47,362 nt of DNA from positions 1 to 47,362 of the IMG/VR virus record IMGVR_UViG_3300009285_002261; one strand, 5' to 3'. Positions within the stretch are counted from its first letter, which is position 1. Every line of letters begins with the position of its first letter. This stretch comes from a virus. The notes under the pieces were generated by a model. That model did not search any database, had not been told where the DNA came from, and saw nothing but the letters and a program-made list of their open reading frames with translations. Of the stretch, positions 13,051-22,579 are shown one piece after another. A program made the translations under genes and the position numbers.

Positions 13051-14367
13051 TTAGTCTGGCGTCCAGGTGGCGACATCTTGCGAGGCAGCGTCGGGCACCG
13101 TGTAGGTATCATTCAGCGAGGCATCGGGGGACTTCAGCACCCCGGTAGCGGTGCGCGGCGCATTGAATGAGAAGTAGCCGCTCGCGTCTGTGGTCGCGGT
13201 GATGGGCGTCCGCGTGAGCTGGTTGCCGTCCACCACTGCCGGGGTCGAGAGCGTGAAGGTCACCGTCTTGCTGGCATCCGCCGCGCCGTTGGACAGCGTC
13301 CCGTAGACCAGGCAGTTACTTGGCGAGTCGGCAGTACCACCGACTGCTGTTCCCGTGATCGTTGTCGTCGTATCTCCGCTGACCGTTACCGTCTGCGGCG
13401 TGGCGAAGGAGTACCCCGCGAGCAGAGCCCGCACCTTCAGCGTGCCATCGTCCTGTGCAAGGGTCGCATTGCCACTGGCGTCGCAAGTGACTCGTGTAAT
13501 GAGCACGGTATTTGTCGAGTTGTAGACCGAGAGGACCGCGCCAGGGATGGCTAGGCTGCCAGCTGTCCTCGCCTGTAGCGTGACAGTATTCGCCCCTGTT
13601 GCTGGCGCCGACCTCGAACTGATTGCCGCGTCGATGTATCCCGCCTTGGCGTCTGTCCATGTCGCATTGGTGAGTGCCGTCGCAGCCGCAGCCCGGCCAC
13701 TCACTGCTACATCGAGGTAGTCCAGCTTGGCAGCACGCGCGGAGCTGTAATCGGCAGTCGAGAGCGCCGTGGCCGCTGCCGCCCTACTACTCACCGCCGC
13801 GTCGAGCTGGTCAAGCTTGGTGGCACGGGCCGCGCTATAGTCAGCGGTCGAGAGGGCAGTCGCCGCCGCGGCACGAGTCGTCACCGCCGCGTCGAGGTTG
13901 TCGAGCTTCGCCGCCCGCGCCGTCGAATAGTCACCGACAGTCGGCGGTGTCACGCCAGCGCTGGCATAGGCGCCGACCTCACAGCCCACTCGCTGCGACG
14001 ACAACGCCAGCGGTGCAACGCCCAGCCATTCCGTGACGTCGACCGGTAAGTACCCGACGCTCTTGACGAGCGCGTCATAGACCGTGGCGTCGATCACGAG
14101 GAACGTCTCTTTGAATGGCAGCGTTCCCGCGATGCCCCAGCTCAGCTCCATCGGGCCGGCGGTGTCTGTGTGCGAATCACTCAGCCCGACAAGATAGCAG
14201 CCGCCGCCATCGTGCGCCCATGAGTCCGGCGTGAACGCGGCGCCGGCGCCGATCTTGACGATGCGCCCGTTCTGAGTACCAAGCCCGGTCTCGGCGCTGC
14301 CGTCGGTCGAGTCACAGATAGGGCCGACGAGGACAGTCGCCGCAGTGGATACCTTCAACAGTCTCAT
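13051..14367 (-). CDS. Tail fibre protein with 30-residue repeats
   Basis: 438 aa. Residues 146-235 are three near-identical 30-residue repeats of the form DYSxARAxKLDxLDAAVxxR followed by AAAATALSTA, with a partial fourth. Such heptad-like repeats build trimeric fibre shafts. The C-terminal part is made of Ig-like or carboxypeptidase-regulatory-like beta domains (GAVLSVYNSTNTVLITRVTC, ITATTDASGYFSFNAPRTAT). It probably projects from the tail tip to contact the host. Start overlaps the upstream stop (ATGA). Confidence 0.75.
   Translation of the reverse strand: MRLLKVSTAATVLVGPICDSTDGSAETGLGTQNGRIVKIGAGAAFTPDSWAHDGGGCYLVGLSDSHTDTAGPMELSWGIAGTLPFKETFLVIDATVYDALVKSVGYLPVDVTEWLGVAPLALSSQRVGCEVGAYASAGVTPPTVGDYSTARAAKLDNLDAAVTTRAAAATALSTADYSAARATKLDQLDAAVSSRAAAATALSTADYSSARAAKLDYLDVAVSGRAAAATALTNATWTDAKAGYIDAAISSRSAPATGANTVTLQARTAGSLAIPGAVLSVYNSTNTVLITRVTCDASGNATLAQDDGTLKVRALLAGYSFATPQTVTVSGDTTTTITGTAVGGTADSPSNCLVYGTLSNGAADASKTVTFTLSTPAVVDGNQLTRTPITATTDASGYFSFNAPRTATGVLKSPDASLNDTYTVPDAASQDVATWTPD
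13663..13932 (-). repeat. Three 90-bp repeats in the tail fibre gene
   Basis: DNA copies of the 30-residue shaft repeat, each 90 bp, with a partial fourth copy downstream. Differences between copies are few, so recombination could change the number of units and the fibre length. Confidence 0.8.
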
Positions 14368-15758
14368 CCGTCACCCCGACCACGGCGCGCGTGGTGATAG
14401 AGCACCCCGGCAGAGGGGCCGGTGGTGTAGTCGACTTCGAAGTATGGCTGGTTGGCACTATACTCGCTGCTCGCCGCGAGGAATGCCTTGCCGTTGCTTG
14501 CGCTCGGCTCCATGATGACCATGCCGTTGTTGACGCGGCTCGCGGCCTTCCATGCCTGCGCCCACGCGACATCGAGCGTGGTCGTAAATAGTACCGGGTC
14601 ACCCGTCGTGTAAGCAGCGAATGCCGTCGTTGGTGGGTCGGCATCAGCGTCGTAGTCGGTCCCTGACCCGCCGCAGCCCGCCGTGTTCCAGGCCAGCGTG
14701 TTGTACACGGCATGGCCCCAGCAGCAGGCGCCATTCTCCAACGCCGCAGTGGACGAGCCCTCCACCCACGCCGACGCATCGGTGCAAATGTACCAGTTGA
14801 TCTGTCCCGCCACGGTGCAGCCCGAGTACGAATAGCGAGTGAGGCACGACCGCAACGCCGTGAGGGTGCCGGCGGGGATTGCCGAGGCAGCGAGGCGCAG
14901 CAGCGTGCGGCGATTGCTGCCTGTGAGATTCTGCACGCCAACTTGCACGCCGTACTGGCTACTCTGCCCGCCATAGTTGAGAGTTGCTCCCGAGGCATTC
15001 ATCAGCGCGTCTTGGATGTCGGTGGTCCCGCTGATCGTCGTCGTCGGGTCCACTGTCACCGGGTAAGTCGCAGTCTCAAGGTCCGCCGCCAGCGGCACGA
15101 CGCGCACGGTCGGATAGGTCCGGCCGCCGACCGTGATCGATGCTGCCTCGACGAGTCCGACCCGCACCAGGTTGCCGTTGGCGTCCTCGCCCCAGGGCGG
15201 ACGTGTGCGCAGGACCTCGACGCCCTGCGAGTCGTAGATGCGCAGGACGTTGCTCGCGACCGCGTAGGTCAGCCCCGCGGCGAGACGGAGTGCGAAACGA
15301 AAGCTCGCCGGATGCCCGGGCGTCTTGAGCAAGATCCGCTTTTCGAGCTTGTGCCGGTGCGCGACGAAGGTCAGGTCAGCGTTGGTCCAGGCATCGACCC
15401 AGGTCACCGAGCGAGCCGCCACGTCGATGGTCTCGTTGACCGCGTTGACGCCAAGCGCCTTGATGTTGAGCCACACCCCGGGCCGGTCCGCGCGCCGCAC
15501 CCCGACGAGGCAGCGGTTGCTGGCGTCTGTCGTGTCGCCGAGGAAGCATTGCAGTGCACCGCGCAGGCTCGCGATGCGGAAGTCCCAGGTTCCCGACCAC
15601 TCGGCCGGCGCGCTGCCCTGCTCCTCGACGGCCGGGTCAGTCGGGACCCAAAGCTGCCGTGCCCGGCTCCAGTAGTGCAGAAAGTGGCCGATAGTCCGCC
15701 GCCGCTCTCGCTGCGAGAGGTGCTCGTCGCGCCAGTGTTGGGAGCGGACGGTGCTCAC
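14364..15758 (-). CDS. Minor tail protein with DNRLRE-like domain
   Basis: 464 aa from the GTG at 15758, just after the previous stop. The middle has a distinctive stretch, ATYPVTVDPTTTISGTTDIQ, then NYGGQSSQYGVQVG and RTLLRLAASAIPAGTLTAL, matching the DNRLRE (CBM96-like) domain that binds carbohydrate. The C-terminus has several Cys (CTVAGQINWYICTDASAWV, ENGACCWGHAVY). It is probably a tail adhesin. It lies between the C1q-like protein and the fibre. Confidence 0.7.
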   Translation of the reverse strand: MSTVRSQHWRDEHLSQRERRRTIGHFLHYWSRARQLWVPTDPAVEEQGSAPAEWSGTWDFRIASLRGALQCFLGDTTDASNRCLVGVRRADRPGVWLNIKALGVNAVNETIDVAARSVTWVDAWTNADLTFVAHRHKLEKRILLKTPGHPASFRFALRLAAGLTYAVASNVLRIYDSQGVEVLRTRPPWGEDANGNLVRVGLVEAASITVGGRTYPTVRVVPLAADLETATYPVTVDPTTTISGTTDIQDALMNASGATLNYGGQSSQYGVQVGVQNLTGSNRRTLLRLAASAIPAGTLTALRSCLTRYSYSGCTVAGQINWYICTDASAWVEGSSTAALENGACCWGHAVYNTLAWNTAGCGGSGTDYDADADPPTTAFAAYTTGDPVLFTTTLDVAWAQAWKAASRVNNGMVIMEPSASNGKAFLAASSEYSANQPYFEVDYTTGPSAGVLYHHARRGRGDG

Positions 15759-15760
15759 GA

Positions 15761-16612
15761 CTAGGCCACCTCTTTGCCGCGGAACCAGGTGTATTGCGAG
15801 GAGCTTTGTACCGTGATGTCGGCCGAGTGGTTGTGCCAGACATAGGCGCCAACAGTATCGCCGGACGCCAGCACCAGTGGGCCGGTGGAGCATTGACCAG
15901 TAGGGGCGTGCGCCGCACCAAGGACGTAATCGTTTTGCGCCTGGATCGAACCGTTCACGGCGATGCCGACAGAGTAGACCTTGGCATCTGCGATGGTGGT
16001 ACTGCACGATAACGAGGTCGCGAACTCAAACACACCCGCGTATGGTGCGACGAAGTTATAGGTGCCAGTGTTGAAGGCCGCGGCCGGGTCCGTGTCGGTG
16101 TCGCTGTTGAAGTAAATCTGTCGCCATCCGCTGGCCGCGAGCGCCCCTTGGTCCGCCGAGCGGAAGGCGTTGAACCAGAGGGGGACTTTCTCGAGAACGA
16201 ATTGCCCCACGTCCGCCGTGTACAAATTTGCCGTCTTGGCGAAGATGAGACTCACCCACACGGTGGGCTCGTCACAAAGGAAGTACGTGCTGTAGTGCTC
16301 CCACGTGTTGATGGTGCTAACGAGTCCCGCAAGTAGGTCGTAGTTTGTGCTGGACCCGGCTCGGTACCGCTGCGCGCGTACGAGCAGTGTGTTTCCTGCC
16401 GCGTTGGAGCTTGCCCGGACGCTTGCCCGTGCCCTGTATAGCCCCGGGTTGATGGTCGCGAGTTGGCGCTGCGCAACAGACGTGGCCACGGCAGTCGAGA
16501 GCAGCCGCAAGGCATACCCGCTCGACAGCCCGGGGTTGACACCGTCGGCATCATCTCCCCATGTGCCCGTGTTTATGGTCCAGCCATCCGGCGGATTGGC
16601 GAATGTCGGCAT
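15761..16612 (-). CDS. Tail adhesin with C-terminal C1q-like domain
   Basis: 283 aa. Residues about 1-150 look like a carbohydrate-binding jelly roll (GLYRARASVRASSNAAGNTL). The last 120 residues have the C1q/TNF-like pattern: AFNTGTYNFVAPYAGVFEFA, YSVGIAVNGSIQAQN, LASGDTVGAYVWHNHSADI and the terminal FRGKEVA. C1q domains form trimers and occur at the tips of phage tail proteins. It likely contributes to host recognition. Confidence 0.75.
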   Translation of the reverse strand: MPTFANPPDGWTINTGTWGDDADGVNPGLSSGYALRLLSTAVATSVAQRQLATINPGLYRARASVRASSNAAGNTLLVRAQRYRAGSSTNYDLLAGLVSTINTWEHYSTYFLCDEPTVWVSLIFAKTANLYTADVGQFVLEKVPLWFNAFRSADQGALAASGWRQIYFNSDTDTDPAAAFNTGTYNFVAPYAGVFEFATSLSCSTTIADAKVYSVGIAVNGSIQAQNDYVLGAAHAPTGQCSTGPLVLASGDTVGAYVWHNHSADITVQSSSQYTWFRGKEVA

Positions 16613-16615
16613 GTA

Positions 16616-19600
16616 TTACCCTCTCGTCCACGTGGCGAAGTTGTGGTTAAACGAGGCGCTGCTACCGCTGGCCTGATCGCTCAGGTGCACCGGCGCAATG
16701 GCGGTGTTGGCGAGCGCCGCCGCATTGACCGCCTGCGCCGCCAACCCACTCGAGTTGATGGTGCCAGTCGTGACACCCGCCGCCGCAATGCGCTTGTAAC
16801 TCGTGCCGTCCGAGATGTAGTCGAGCGTCTTGTTGAGGAACCCGGCAAGGTTGAAGTCGATCTTGTTGTCGGTGCCGACCGCTGCCGCCGCGACCCGCTT
16901 GTACGTGGCACTGTCGTCGATGTAGTCGATCGACGTCGTGGTCACGTTCTGCAGGGAGTCGAAGACACCGGACGCATCGAGGTGCGTGAACACACCCGCG
17001 CCTGGCGCCATCTTCGTTCCGCCTATCGCCGCGCCCGCGCCAATGTGCGCGTCAACAATGGCGCCCGACGCAACCAGGGCACTGGTCGCCACGGTCCGGC
17101 AGACCGCGTCGTCACCGTACCAGGTGCCAGCCAGAGCACCGACAACGAGCAGCTCGAGGCGCCCATACTTGGCCGTTGCCGGCGCCGTCCCCGTCACGCT
17201 CGACTTGGTGTAGCTCGTCTGCGCCGTGACGCTGGTGCCGTTTGTGGTCGATAGTTCTGCCTTGGCTGCATCGAGCCAGGAGATACGAACGGCCGCATCA
17301 CCCGACGCACCGGCCGTGCATTTGAACCAGGCCTCGGCGTAGACCTGATCGGCCTCCTCGACACGGAAAGTCTTCGCGTTGCGCATGGCCGCGGTGCCGC
17401 CCGCAACGGTCCGCGCGCAGTAGGAGCCGGTGCGTGCCTCGGCATCGGCGGCAATTTCCCAGGTCCCTTGCTTGGTCGGCCAGCCGCGGTCGCCCAGCTC
17501 GAAGTTCGTGTTGTCGCCCAGGTTGCCGTCATCGATCGTCTTGGTGCTCGTGACCGCATAGTTGGCAATGACCGACTCGACGACGATATCGTCAGCGAGC
17601 CGCGTCGTGTTGGTGTAGTTCGTGACGCTGGTTACAGCGGTGCCGTTCGACACGACCTTGCCGATGAGTATGTGGCCGGCGCGGATGGTGGGCGCACCGG
17701 CACCGAGCGTGGTCGCACGCACGGTAAGCGCACCATTCATCGTCGAGTAGTAGACGTAAGTATCCTTGCTCGCCAAAGCCGTGAAGGTCGTTGTTCCCCT
17801 CTTCGCCTTGGCATAGATGCCAGCCGTCACCCGCCCGACCGCGACGGTATAGCCAAGCGTGACATTGAGCGATACCGCGGCCACAGTGAGCCCTGATGCC
17901 GCAGTCTTGAACGTGTCAGCCGCAGCTATCGCCGAGCTGCGCACGTCATCGGCCCGCCGTATCGAACCGATGCCGGAGCCGCACGAGAAGACGGGCGACA
18001 GTGGGCTGGTCTGCGTCGCGTAGGCCAGGGTCAGCACCAGTGCTGGGTTGTCGCTGTCGAAGTCCGGCTCCTTGCCAATGATCTCCCACACTATGTCGTC
18101 GGCATTCGAGAAGCCTGTGGCGAAGAAGCGGTCCGTATCGACCTGGATTAGGTCGGTGACCTGTAGCCCGTACTGGTCGATACCCACGCGGACCTTGATG
18201 ATGGGGACGCCGTACGACCAGCGGTTGATGATGTTCGTCGCGACGGCAACGGGGATGGTGCAGTCGCGGGCAACGGTGATGACGGGCGGGATACTGCTAA
18301 CGTCGGATTCGTCGTGGTCGGCCGAGGTTGTGCCCAGCGCGCCGCGGTCCTGTACTCGGTACGTGACCTCGCCCGGGAAGGGGCCAGCGTCGACGAGCTG
18401 TGTCGCGTCGTACTCCCAAAGTCCGAGCGGGCTCTCGATCGTCGCCGTATCCGCCTCTGTCGTTGACGGGGTGCAGACGTCGCACGCGATGATCTCATCG
18501 TCGATCTGCACGTAGGCCAGGTGCGTGCCGTCAACGGCCGCCGATGCTGGCTGCGCTGTGCCCGGGTAGCTCGGCCACCGCGCGCCCACGAAGCCCCAGG
18601 GCGACCCCTGTGCCAGGTCAAACGTGGCACCGACCGCGGGGCTCTCGGGGCCAGGTGTGGCGCCGTCCATGTCTGCGCCAACGAGCAACGCGGCTGCGTT
18701 CACCCAAGGCAGGCGGATAGTCTTGGAATAGACCCCGTCGCTGACAGTGCTGAGCGCGAATGCCGTCTGGCTCCCGGTGTCGTCACGGCGCAGCAGGAAC
18801 GAGGAGCGCTTGCCGTACTCAATGACGACGCGGTTGATCGCGTTGCCGTCCGTCTCTTCGATCTCGATGTCGTCGTTATCCAGATCGTCGTCGGTCAGCG
18901 TGGCCTGCACCGCGGCGCCGGTGTCGAAGGGCACGTACTGGAAGATGCCGTCCTCGAGGACCACGAGCGCACCGGGGAGCATCTGCCCGATCTCGTCCAT
19001 TACCTGGAGACCATTGACCGGCTCACGTAGAACGCTGCGCTCGTCAAGGAGCTCCATGAACTCGAAGTCGATGTCACTCCGGCCGCAGTTCCAGTGCCCG
19101 ATCGCCGCGTTCGCTGCGTCGGTCGGGTCGAGGCTGGTCGCGTCGATGCACCCGCTTTGAACGCCGCACTTCTCCGCAATGTCCTTCGCGATGGCCAGCG
19201 GATGCTGCGCTACCCAGTAGCCGACGATTTGCTTGTCGCGCATGAGCCCGAACGCGTCGACGGCCTTGAGAGTGACGGCGCCATCCGGCTCGACCTGGAC
19301 GTCATCGATGATGCGCTGCACCGCATAGTTGGCGAAGTCGGCGAGGGCGATCCCGCGGAACCCGAGCTTGATGTCGATGCGCTTGCCGCGCAGCCGCTTG
19401 GCGATGACTAGCGCCTTGGCCCAGCCATCGGCGAGAAAGCGGATACTGACGCTGCCCACCGAATGCTTGCGCGTGAGCGGATCGATCGCGTACGAGACCG
19501 GGGTGACAGAGTCGATCGTGGCCGGGTATGCGGCGACGGCCGCCACCTCGCTGTAGCCCTTGCGGGCATAGTAGTGCGTCGAGCCATCGGTCTGGATGTC

Positions 19601-19669
19601 GATGTACCAGACAAGCTCCGGGTATGGCTTGCGCGCCGCCGCGAGCCAGTTTGCAGCGAGGGAGATCAT
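16616..19669 (-). CDS. Tail tip / baseplate hub protein
   Basis: 1017 aa, the largest protein here. The N-terminal 600 residues resemble siphovirus tail-tip hub proteins, with a phage tail-associated start (LVWYIDIQTDGSTHYYARKG). The later part has a carbohydrate-binding-like domain (FELGDRGWPTKQGTWEIAAD) and Gly/Ala/Thr-rich fibre-like repeats near the end (two DYISDGTSYKRIAAAGV-like units). It should plug the tail tube and anchor the adhesins that follow. Overlaps the upstream gene as ATGA. Confidence 0.75.
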   Translation of the reverse strand: MISLAANWLAAARKPYPELVWYIDIQTDGSTHYYARKGYSEVAAVAAYPATIDSVTPVSYAIDPLTRKHSVGSVSIRFLADGWAKALVIAKRLRGKRIDIKLGFRGIALADFANYAVQRIIDDVQVEPDGAVTLKAVDAFGLMRDKQIVGYWVAQHPLAIAKDIAEKCGVQSGCIDATSLDPTDAANAAIGHWNCGRSDIDFEFMELLDERSVLREPVNGLQVMDEIGQMLPGALVVLEDGIFQYVPFDTGAAVQATLTDDDLDNDDIEIEETDGNAINRVVIEYGKRSSFLLRRDDTGSQTAFALSTVSDGVYSKTIRLPWVNAAALLVGADMDGATPGPESPAVGATFDLAQGSPWGFVGARWPSYPGTAQPASAAVDGTHLAYVQIDDEIIACDVCTPSTTEADTATIESPLGLWEYDATQLVDAGPFPGEVTYRVQDRGALGTTSADHDESDVSSIPPVITVARDCTIPVAVATNIINRWSYGVPIIKVRVGIDQYGLQVTDLIQVDTDRFFATGFSNADDIVWEIIGKEPDFDSDNPALVLTLAYATQTSPLSPVFSCGSGIGSIRRADDVRSSAIAAADTFKTAASGLTVAAVSLNVTLGYTVAVGRVTAGIYAKAKRGTTTFTALASKDTYVYYSTMNGALTVRATTLGAGAPTIRAGHILIGKVVSNGTAVTSVTNYTNTTRLADDIVVESVIANYAVTSTKTIDDGNLGDNTNFELGDRGWPTKQGTWEIAADAEARTGSYCARTVAGGTAAMRNAKTFRVEEADQVYAEAWFKCTAGASGDAAVRISWLDAAKAELSTTNGTSVTAQTSYTKSSVTGTAPATAKYGRLELLVVGALAGTWYGDDAVCRTVATSALVASGAIVDAHIGAGAAIGGTKMAPGAGVFTHLDASGVFDSLQNVTTTSIDYIDDSATYKRVAAAAVGTDNKIDFNLAGFLNKTLDYISDGTSYKRIAAAGVTTGTINSSGLAAQAVNAAALANTAIAPVHLSDQASGSSASFNHNFATWTRG

Positions 19670-20568
19670 ACTTCTTGACTCACGAACAGATCACCCTGCT
19701 CGATGCCGATCAACTCGTTGCGTCGCTCAACCGGGCCTTGGTAGGGGAAGGCCAGGTCTTTCGAGAAGCGACAGAAGTAAGCCTTGGGCGCGGTCGATGG
19801 GTTCTCGACCCAGAAGCCGCGATAGCGTCCATACTGTAGGTCGGTCTTGTAGAAGGCGAGAAGGTCGGTGGCTTGCGCAGACGTGGACGTGGTTAGGCCC
19901 GCGCGCACGATGCGCCGGCCACGGTGGCGGATGTACTCGGTATCGATGCCGGTCGAGCCCTCGAAGATGTCAGCGCTCGTCGTGAATGCGTCCGGGTCCC
20001 ATGGCCGGTCCGGATTGTGCGAGAGCTGCCGGCGCGTGCCGATGAACACTTCCCCGGCACCTGGCGTGATCCCTCCGCTGTCTGTGATCGTGAAGCGGAG
20101 ATACTGCGCCGTGTACTGACGGACCGATGCGCCGACATGATCCATCTCGACAGCCACGAGCCGGGCCGTCGAGCCACTATCTACCGTCCACGTCTGGATG
20201 ACTTGCACGCCGGTGTACACGTTGTCATTGCCAACGGCCAAGTTGACTGAGCCGCCGCCAGAGCCGCCGAAGTTGTGGTCAACGACGAAGACCGAATCGA
20301 AGGTAAGCAGCGAGCCCATGTCGATATGGAGATACCACGGCGTCGTGCTCGAGGCGCCGGCGCTGCGCTTGTGGGTATAGTCGTCGTTGAGGTTGGTAAT
20401 CGGATAGCTGGCGTCGGTATTGTCGGCGCCGCCCCATGTCGCGGTCGTGCTCCAGCGGACACTTGACGAGGTCAGCCCGCGCAGCCGATTGACGCCGACG
20501 AGCAGGGGCTTGTCTGCATTGAACGGCGTGAGCGTGGCTGCGGGCAGCTCGGCACTGGACCAGGCCAC
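19666..20568 (-). CDS. Distal tail protein with discoidin-like domain
   Basis: 300 aa from a GTG start. The middle contains YLHIDMGSLLTFDSVFVVDH, then VQVIQTWTVDSGSTARLVAV and RYTAQYLRF-like strands, a pattern of galactose-binding (F5/8 type C) jelly rolls. The C-terminus has RGFWVENPSTAPKAYFCRF. Position directly between tape measure and tail-tip hub matches a distal tail protein. Exact family not identified. Confidence 0.65.
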   Translation of the reverse strand: MAWSSAELPAATLTPFNADKPLLVGVNRLRGLTSSSVRWSTTATWGGADNTDASYPITNLNDDYTHKRSAGASSTTPWYLHIDMGSLLTFDSVFVVDHNFGGSGGGSVNLAVGNDNVYTGVQVIQTWTVDSGSTARLVAVEMDHVGASVRQYTAQYLRFTITDSGGITPGAGEVFIGTRRQLSHNPDRPWDPDAFTTSADIFEGSTGIDTEYIRHRGRRIVRAGLTTSTSAQATDLLAFYKTDLQYGRYRGFWVENPSTAPKAYFCRFSKDLAFPYQGPVERRNELIGIEQGDLFVSQEV

Positions 20569-20570
20569 GG

Positions 20571-22184
20571 CTACACCGCCCCTTCCGGCTCGGGCCAGAG
20601 GCCGTCACGCAAGAGGTCTTGAATTGCGCGCTTATGCCGCAGCATGGTGCGGTTGATGTCGGACCGCCGACCGGGGAACGCCGACTCATTGCGGATAACG
20701 AGGGTGCCGCCACCTGAGCCGCCGCCGCCCGCACGCCCGGAGTCGTAGGCGCGCGTCTGTTGCACGCTTAGAACGCGCTCGCCAGGCATCGCGAGGATGG
20801 GTACGCTGTCGCGACCGGGGACGCCTCCGGTCACGAGGCCGCCGCGCGCGAAGGCAGGGAGTTGCGAGATGTACGCCTTGGTCATTCCGATAACGACCGC
20901 AGCCAGAGCAAGTCCCGCCGCAACACCGACGCCAGGTACAACGTTCTGCCACTGTTGTGATGCGAACGCCGCCGCCGCAGCCTGCGCTGCGTAGACCATG
21001 ATGATGTTGGAAGCCATATCCAATATCATCAGTGCGGCGGCCTTGGCTGTGGTCTTGAGTGATTTGCCAATGTCGTTGTTGGTTTCTATCATCGAGCTGG
21101 CGAATGTTTCCCCCGCCTGCTCCATGGCCGCGTACGCCGAGTGTATGTAGCTTTCGTACGCTCTTTGATCGTCTATCATCCTGTCGGTCGTGCGCTTGTT
21201 GGCCTCGGCGACGTCGTTGAATTGCTGCACCCTCTGCGCGACCTCGGCCTTAGATGCTGCGATTGCTGCGGCTGCTGCGGATGCAGAGGCTGCCGACGCG
21301 GTATCGGCCGCAGCCTTTGCGGCTATCGCCTGTTCCTCGATACTTTGGGTTGCGCCTTCGGTGGCCCGCTGGGCGTATTTCATGCCCGCGGTGACACCCT
21401 GATTGAGGGCTGCATGGGCCAGCGTCCGCACACTCTCAAGCCTTGTCTCGAGCGCATCCAGCCCGCCCGATGTCTCCTGCACGGCTTGCCACGCATCCGT
21501 CGCCGATGACGAGAACTCCGCGCCAAGCCCGCTGACGTAGCCCGTCGCCGACTGCAACGAGGTCGCCAGGCCGCCGGCGCCCACCATCTCGGACAGCTTC
21601 GCCATCGCGCCGAGAGCCGCCGACACGCCAGATAGCAAGACCGAGAAGTGCGCATTGACGTACGCCTTGGTCGTGTTGATGAGCATTGACCATCCGGCCC
21701 ATGCTCTTGCGACGAGCGAGACTCCCGAGGCCACGCCATCGATGAGCACGCCACCGAGCTTGCCCGCCCATTCGACTGCGCCCGCGCCGATGGCCTGGCG
21801 GTTCGCCTTGACCCAATCCATGACGGCGTCACCCGCCCCACCGAATGCCACCATGAGGCCGCGCACAGCCGGCAGCAGGGCATCCCCGAGCCGGGCCTTG
21901 AGTACGTTGCTTTGCCGCTCGAATTCTTTGAGTTGGTCGAGCACGGGGTCGTTGATGTCGCGGTACTCGAGCGAGGTCCGCAGCAGATCACCAACGCTGC
22001 GATCCACGAGGGCGAAGCCACGACGCGCCAGGCCGGCAACCTGGTTGAGGGTCGCCAGGCCGTGCATGATGTCGCGTGTTGCCTTGTCGCCAACCGCGCC
22101 GAGATCACGAACCGCCTTGCCGGTGTCGCGCAGGACCTTGCCGGCCATATCCTTGGCCGCGATGATGATGCCGATTCGCGCCAT
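20571..22184 (-). CDS. Tape measure protein
   Basis: 537 aa, start with GGAGATAG directly before ATG. Ala-rich helical protein with hydrophobic stretches typical of tape measures (ASNIIMVYAAQAAAAAFASQ and VAAGLALAAVVIGMTKAYI). The C-terminus has the common ending ARGGLVTGGVPGRDSVPILA followed by MPGERVLSVQQTRAYD. At about 0.15 nm per residue it predicts a tail near 80 nm, short for a siphovirus. It sits right after the chaperone frameshift pair, as usual. Confidence 0.9.
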   Translation of the reverse strand: MARIGIIIAAKDMAGKVLRDTGKAVRDLGAVGDKATRDIMHGLATLNQVAGLARRGFALVDRSVGDLLRTSLEYRDINDPVLDQLKEFERQSNVLKARLGDALLPAVRGLMVAFGGAGDAVMDWVKANRQAIGAGAVEWAGKLGGVLIDGVASGVSLVARAWAGWSMLINTTKAYVNAHFSVLLSGVSAALGAMAKLSEMVGAGGLATSLQSATGYVSGLGAEFSSSATDAWQAVQETSGGLDALETRLESVRTLAHAALNQGVTAGMKYAQRATEGATQSIEEQAIAAKAAADTASAASASAAAAAIAASKAEVAQRVQQFNDVAEANKRTTDRMIDDQRAYESYIHSAYAAMEQAGETFASSMIETNNDIGKSLKTTAKAAALMILDMASNIIMVYAAQAAAAAFASQQWQNVVPGVGVAAGLALAAVVIGMTKAYISQLPAFARGGLVTGGVPGRDSVPILAMPGERVLSVQQTRAYDSGRAGGGGSGGGTLVIRNESAFPGRRSDINRTMLRHKRAIQDLLRDGLWPEPEGAV

Positions 22185-22579
22185 CTATCTCCGCCGCCTC
22201 TCCGCCTCGCGCCGTGCCTTCTCCAGCTCAGCCTCCTGTCTTGCCTGCGCCTCGGCCTGGGCCTCGTGGAGTACCCGCTCGCAGAGCATGATTGCCTCGA
22301 GCACAGGGGCCGGCTGCTCCATGAGGTCAGTCCCTCCCCAGGGCAGGACGTGCAGCGAGCGCCAGTCCTGCCACCAGCGCACGCACTCCCACGCCGCGGG
22401 CCTGATCACGGAGATCGGACAGCGCTTCAGCTCTGGCGCCCAGGCGAAACCGACATGCGGATTCGACCGCTTGCACCCACGCTCGCTGTCCAGCTTCGCG
22501 CGCCTGCATGACTTGCAGTCCCTCCTGAGTGTCTCGCGGTCACCGCTCGTTACGAAGCGGGCCGCGAGCTCGAGTTTCC
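22185..22579 (-). CDS. Frameshift extension (T domain) of the tail assembly chaperone
   Basis: The -1 frame relative to the upstream chaperone gene is open from the slippery site to 22185 without a stop. It encodes a Cys-rich segment (DCKSCRRAKLDSERGCKRSN), then WAPELKRCPI, a Trp-rich part (WECVRWWQDW) and a charged helix ending in ERRRR. An internal GTG at 22409 gives 74 aa alone, but the upstream extension has domain-like Cys spacing. I therefore read it as the T part of a G-T fusion that guides tape measure folding. Confidence 0.7.
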
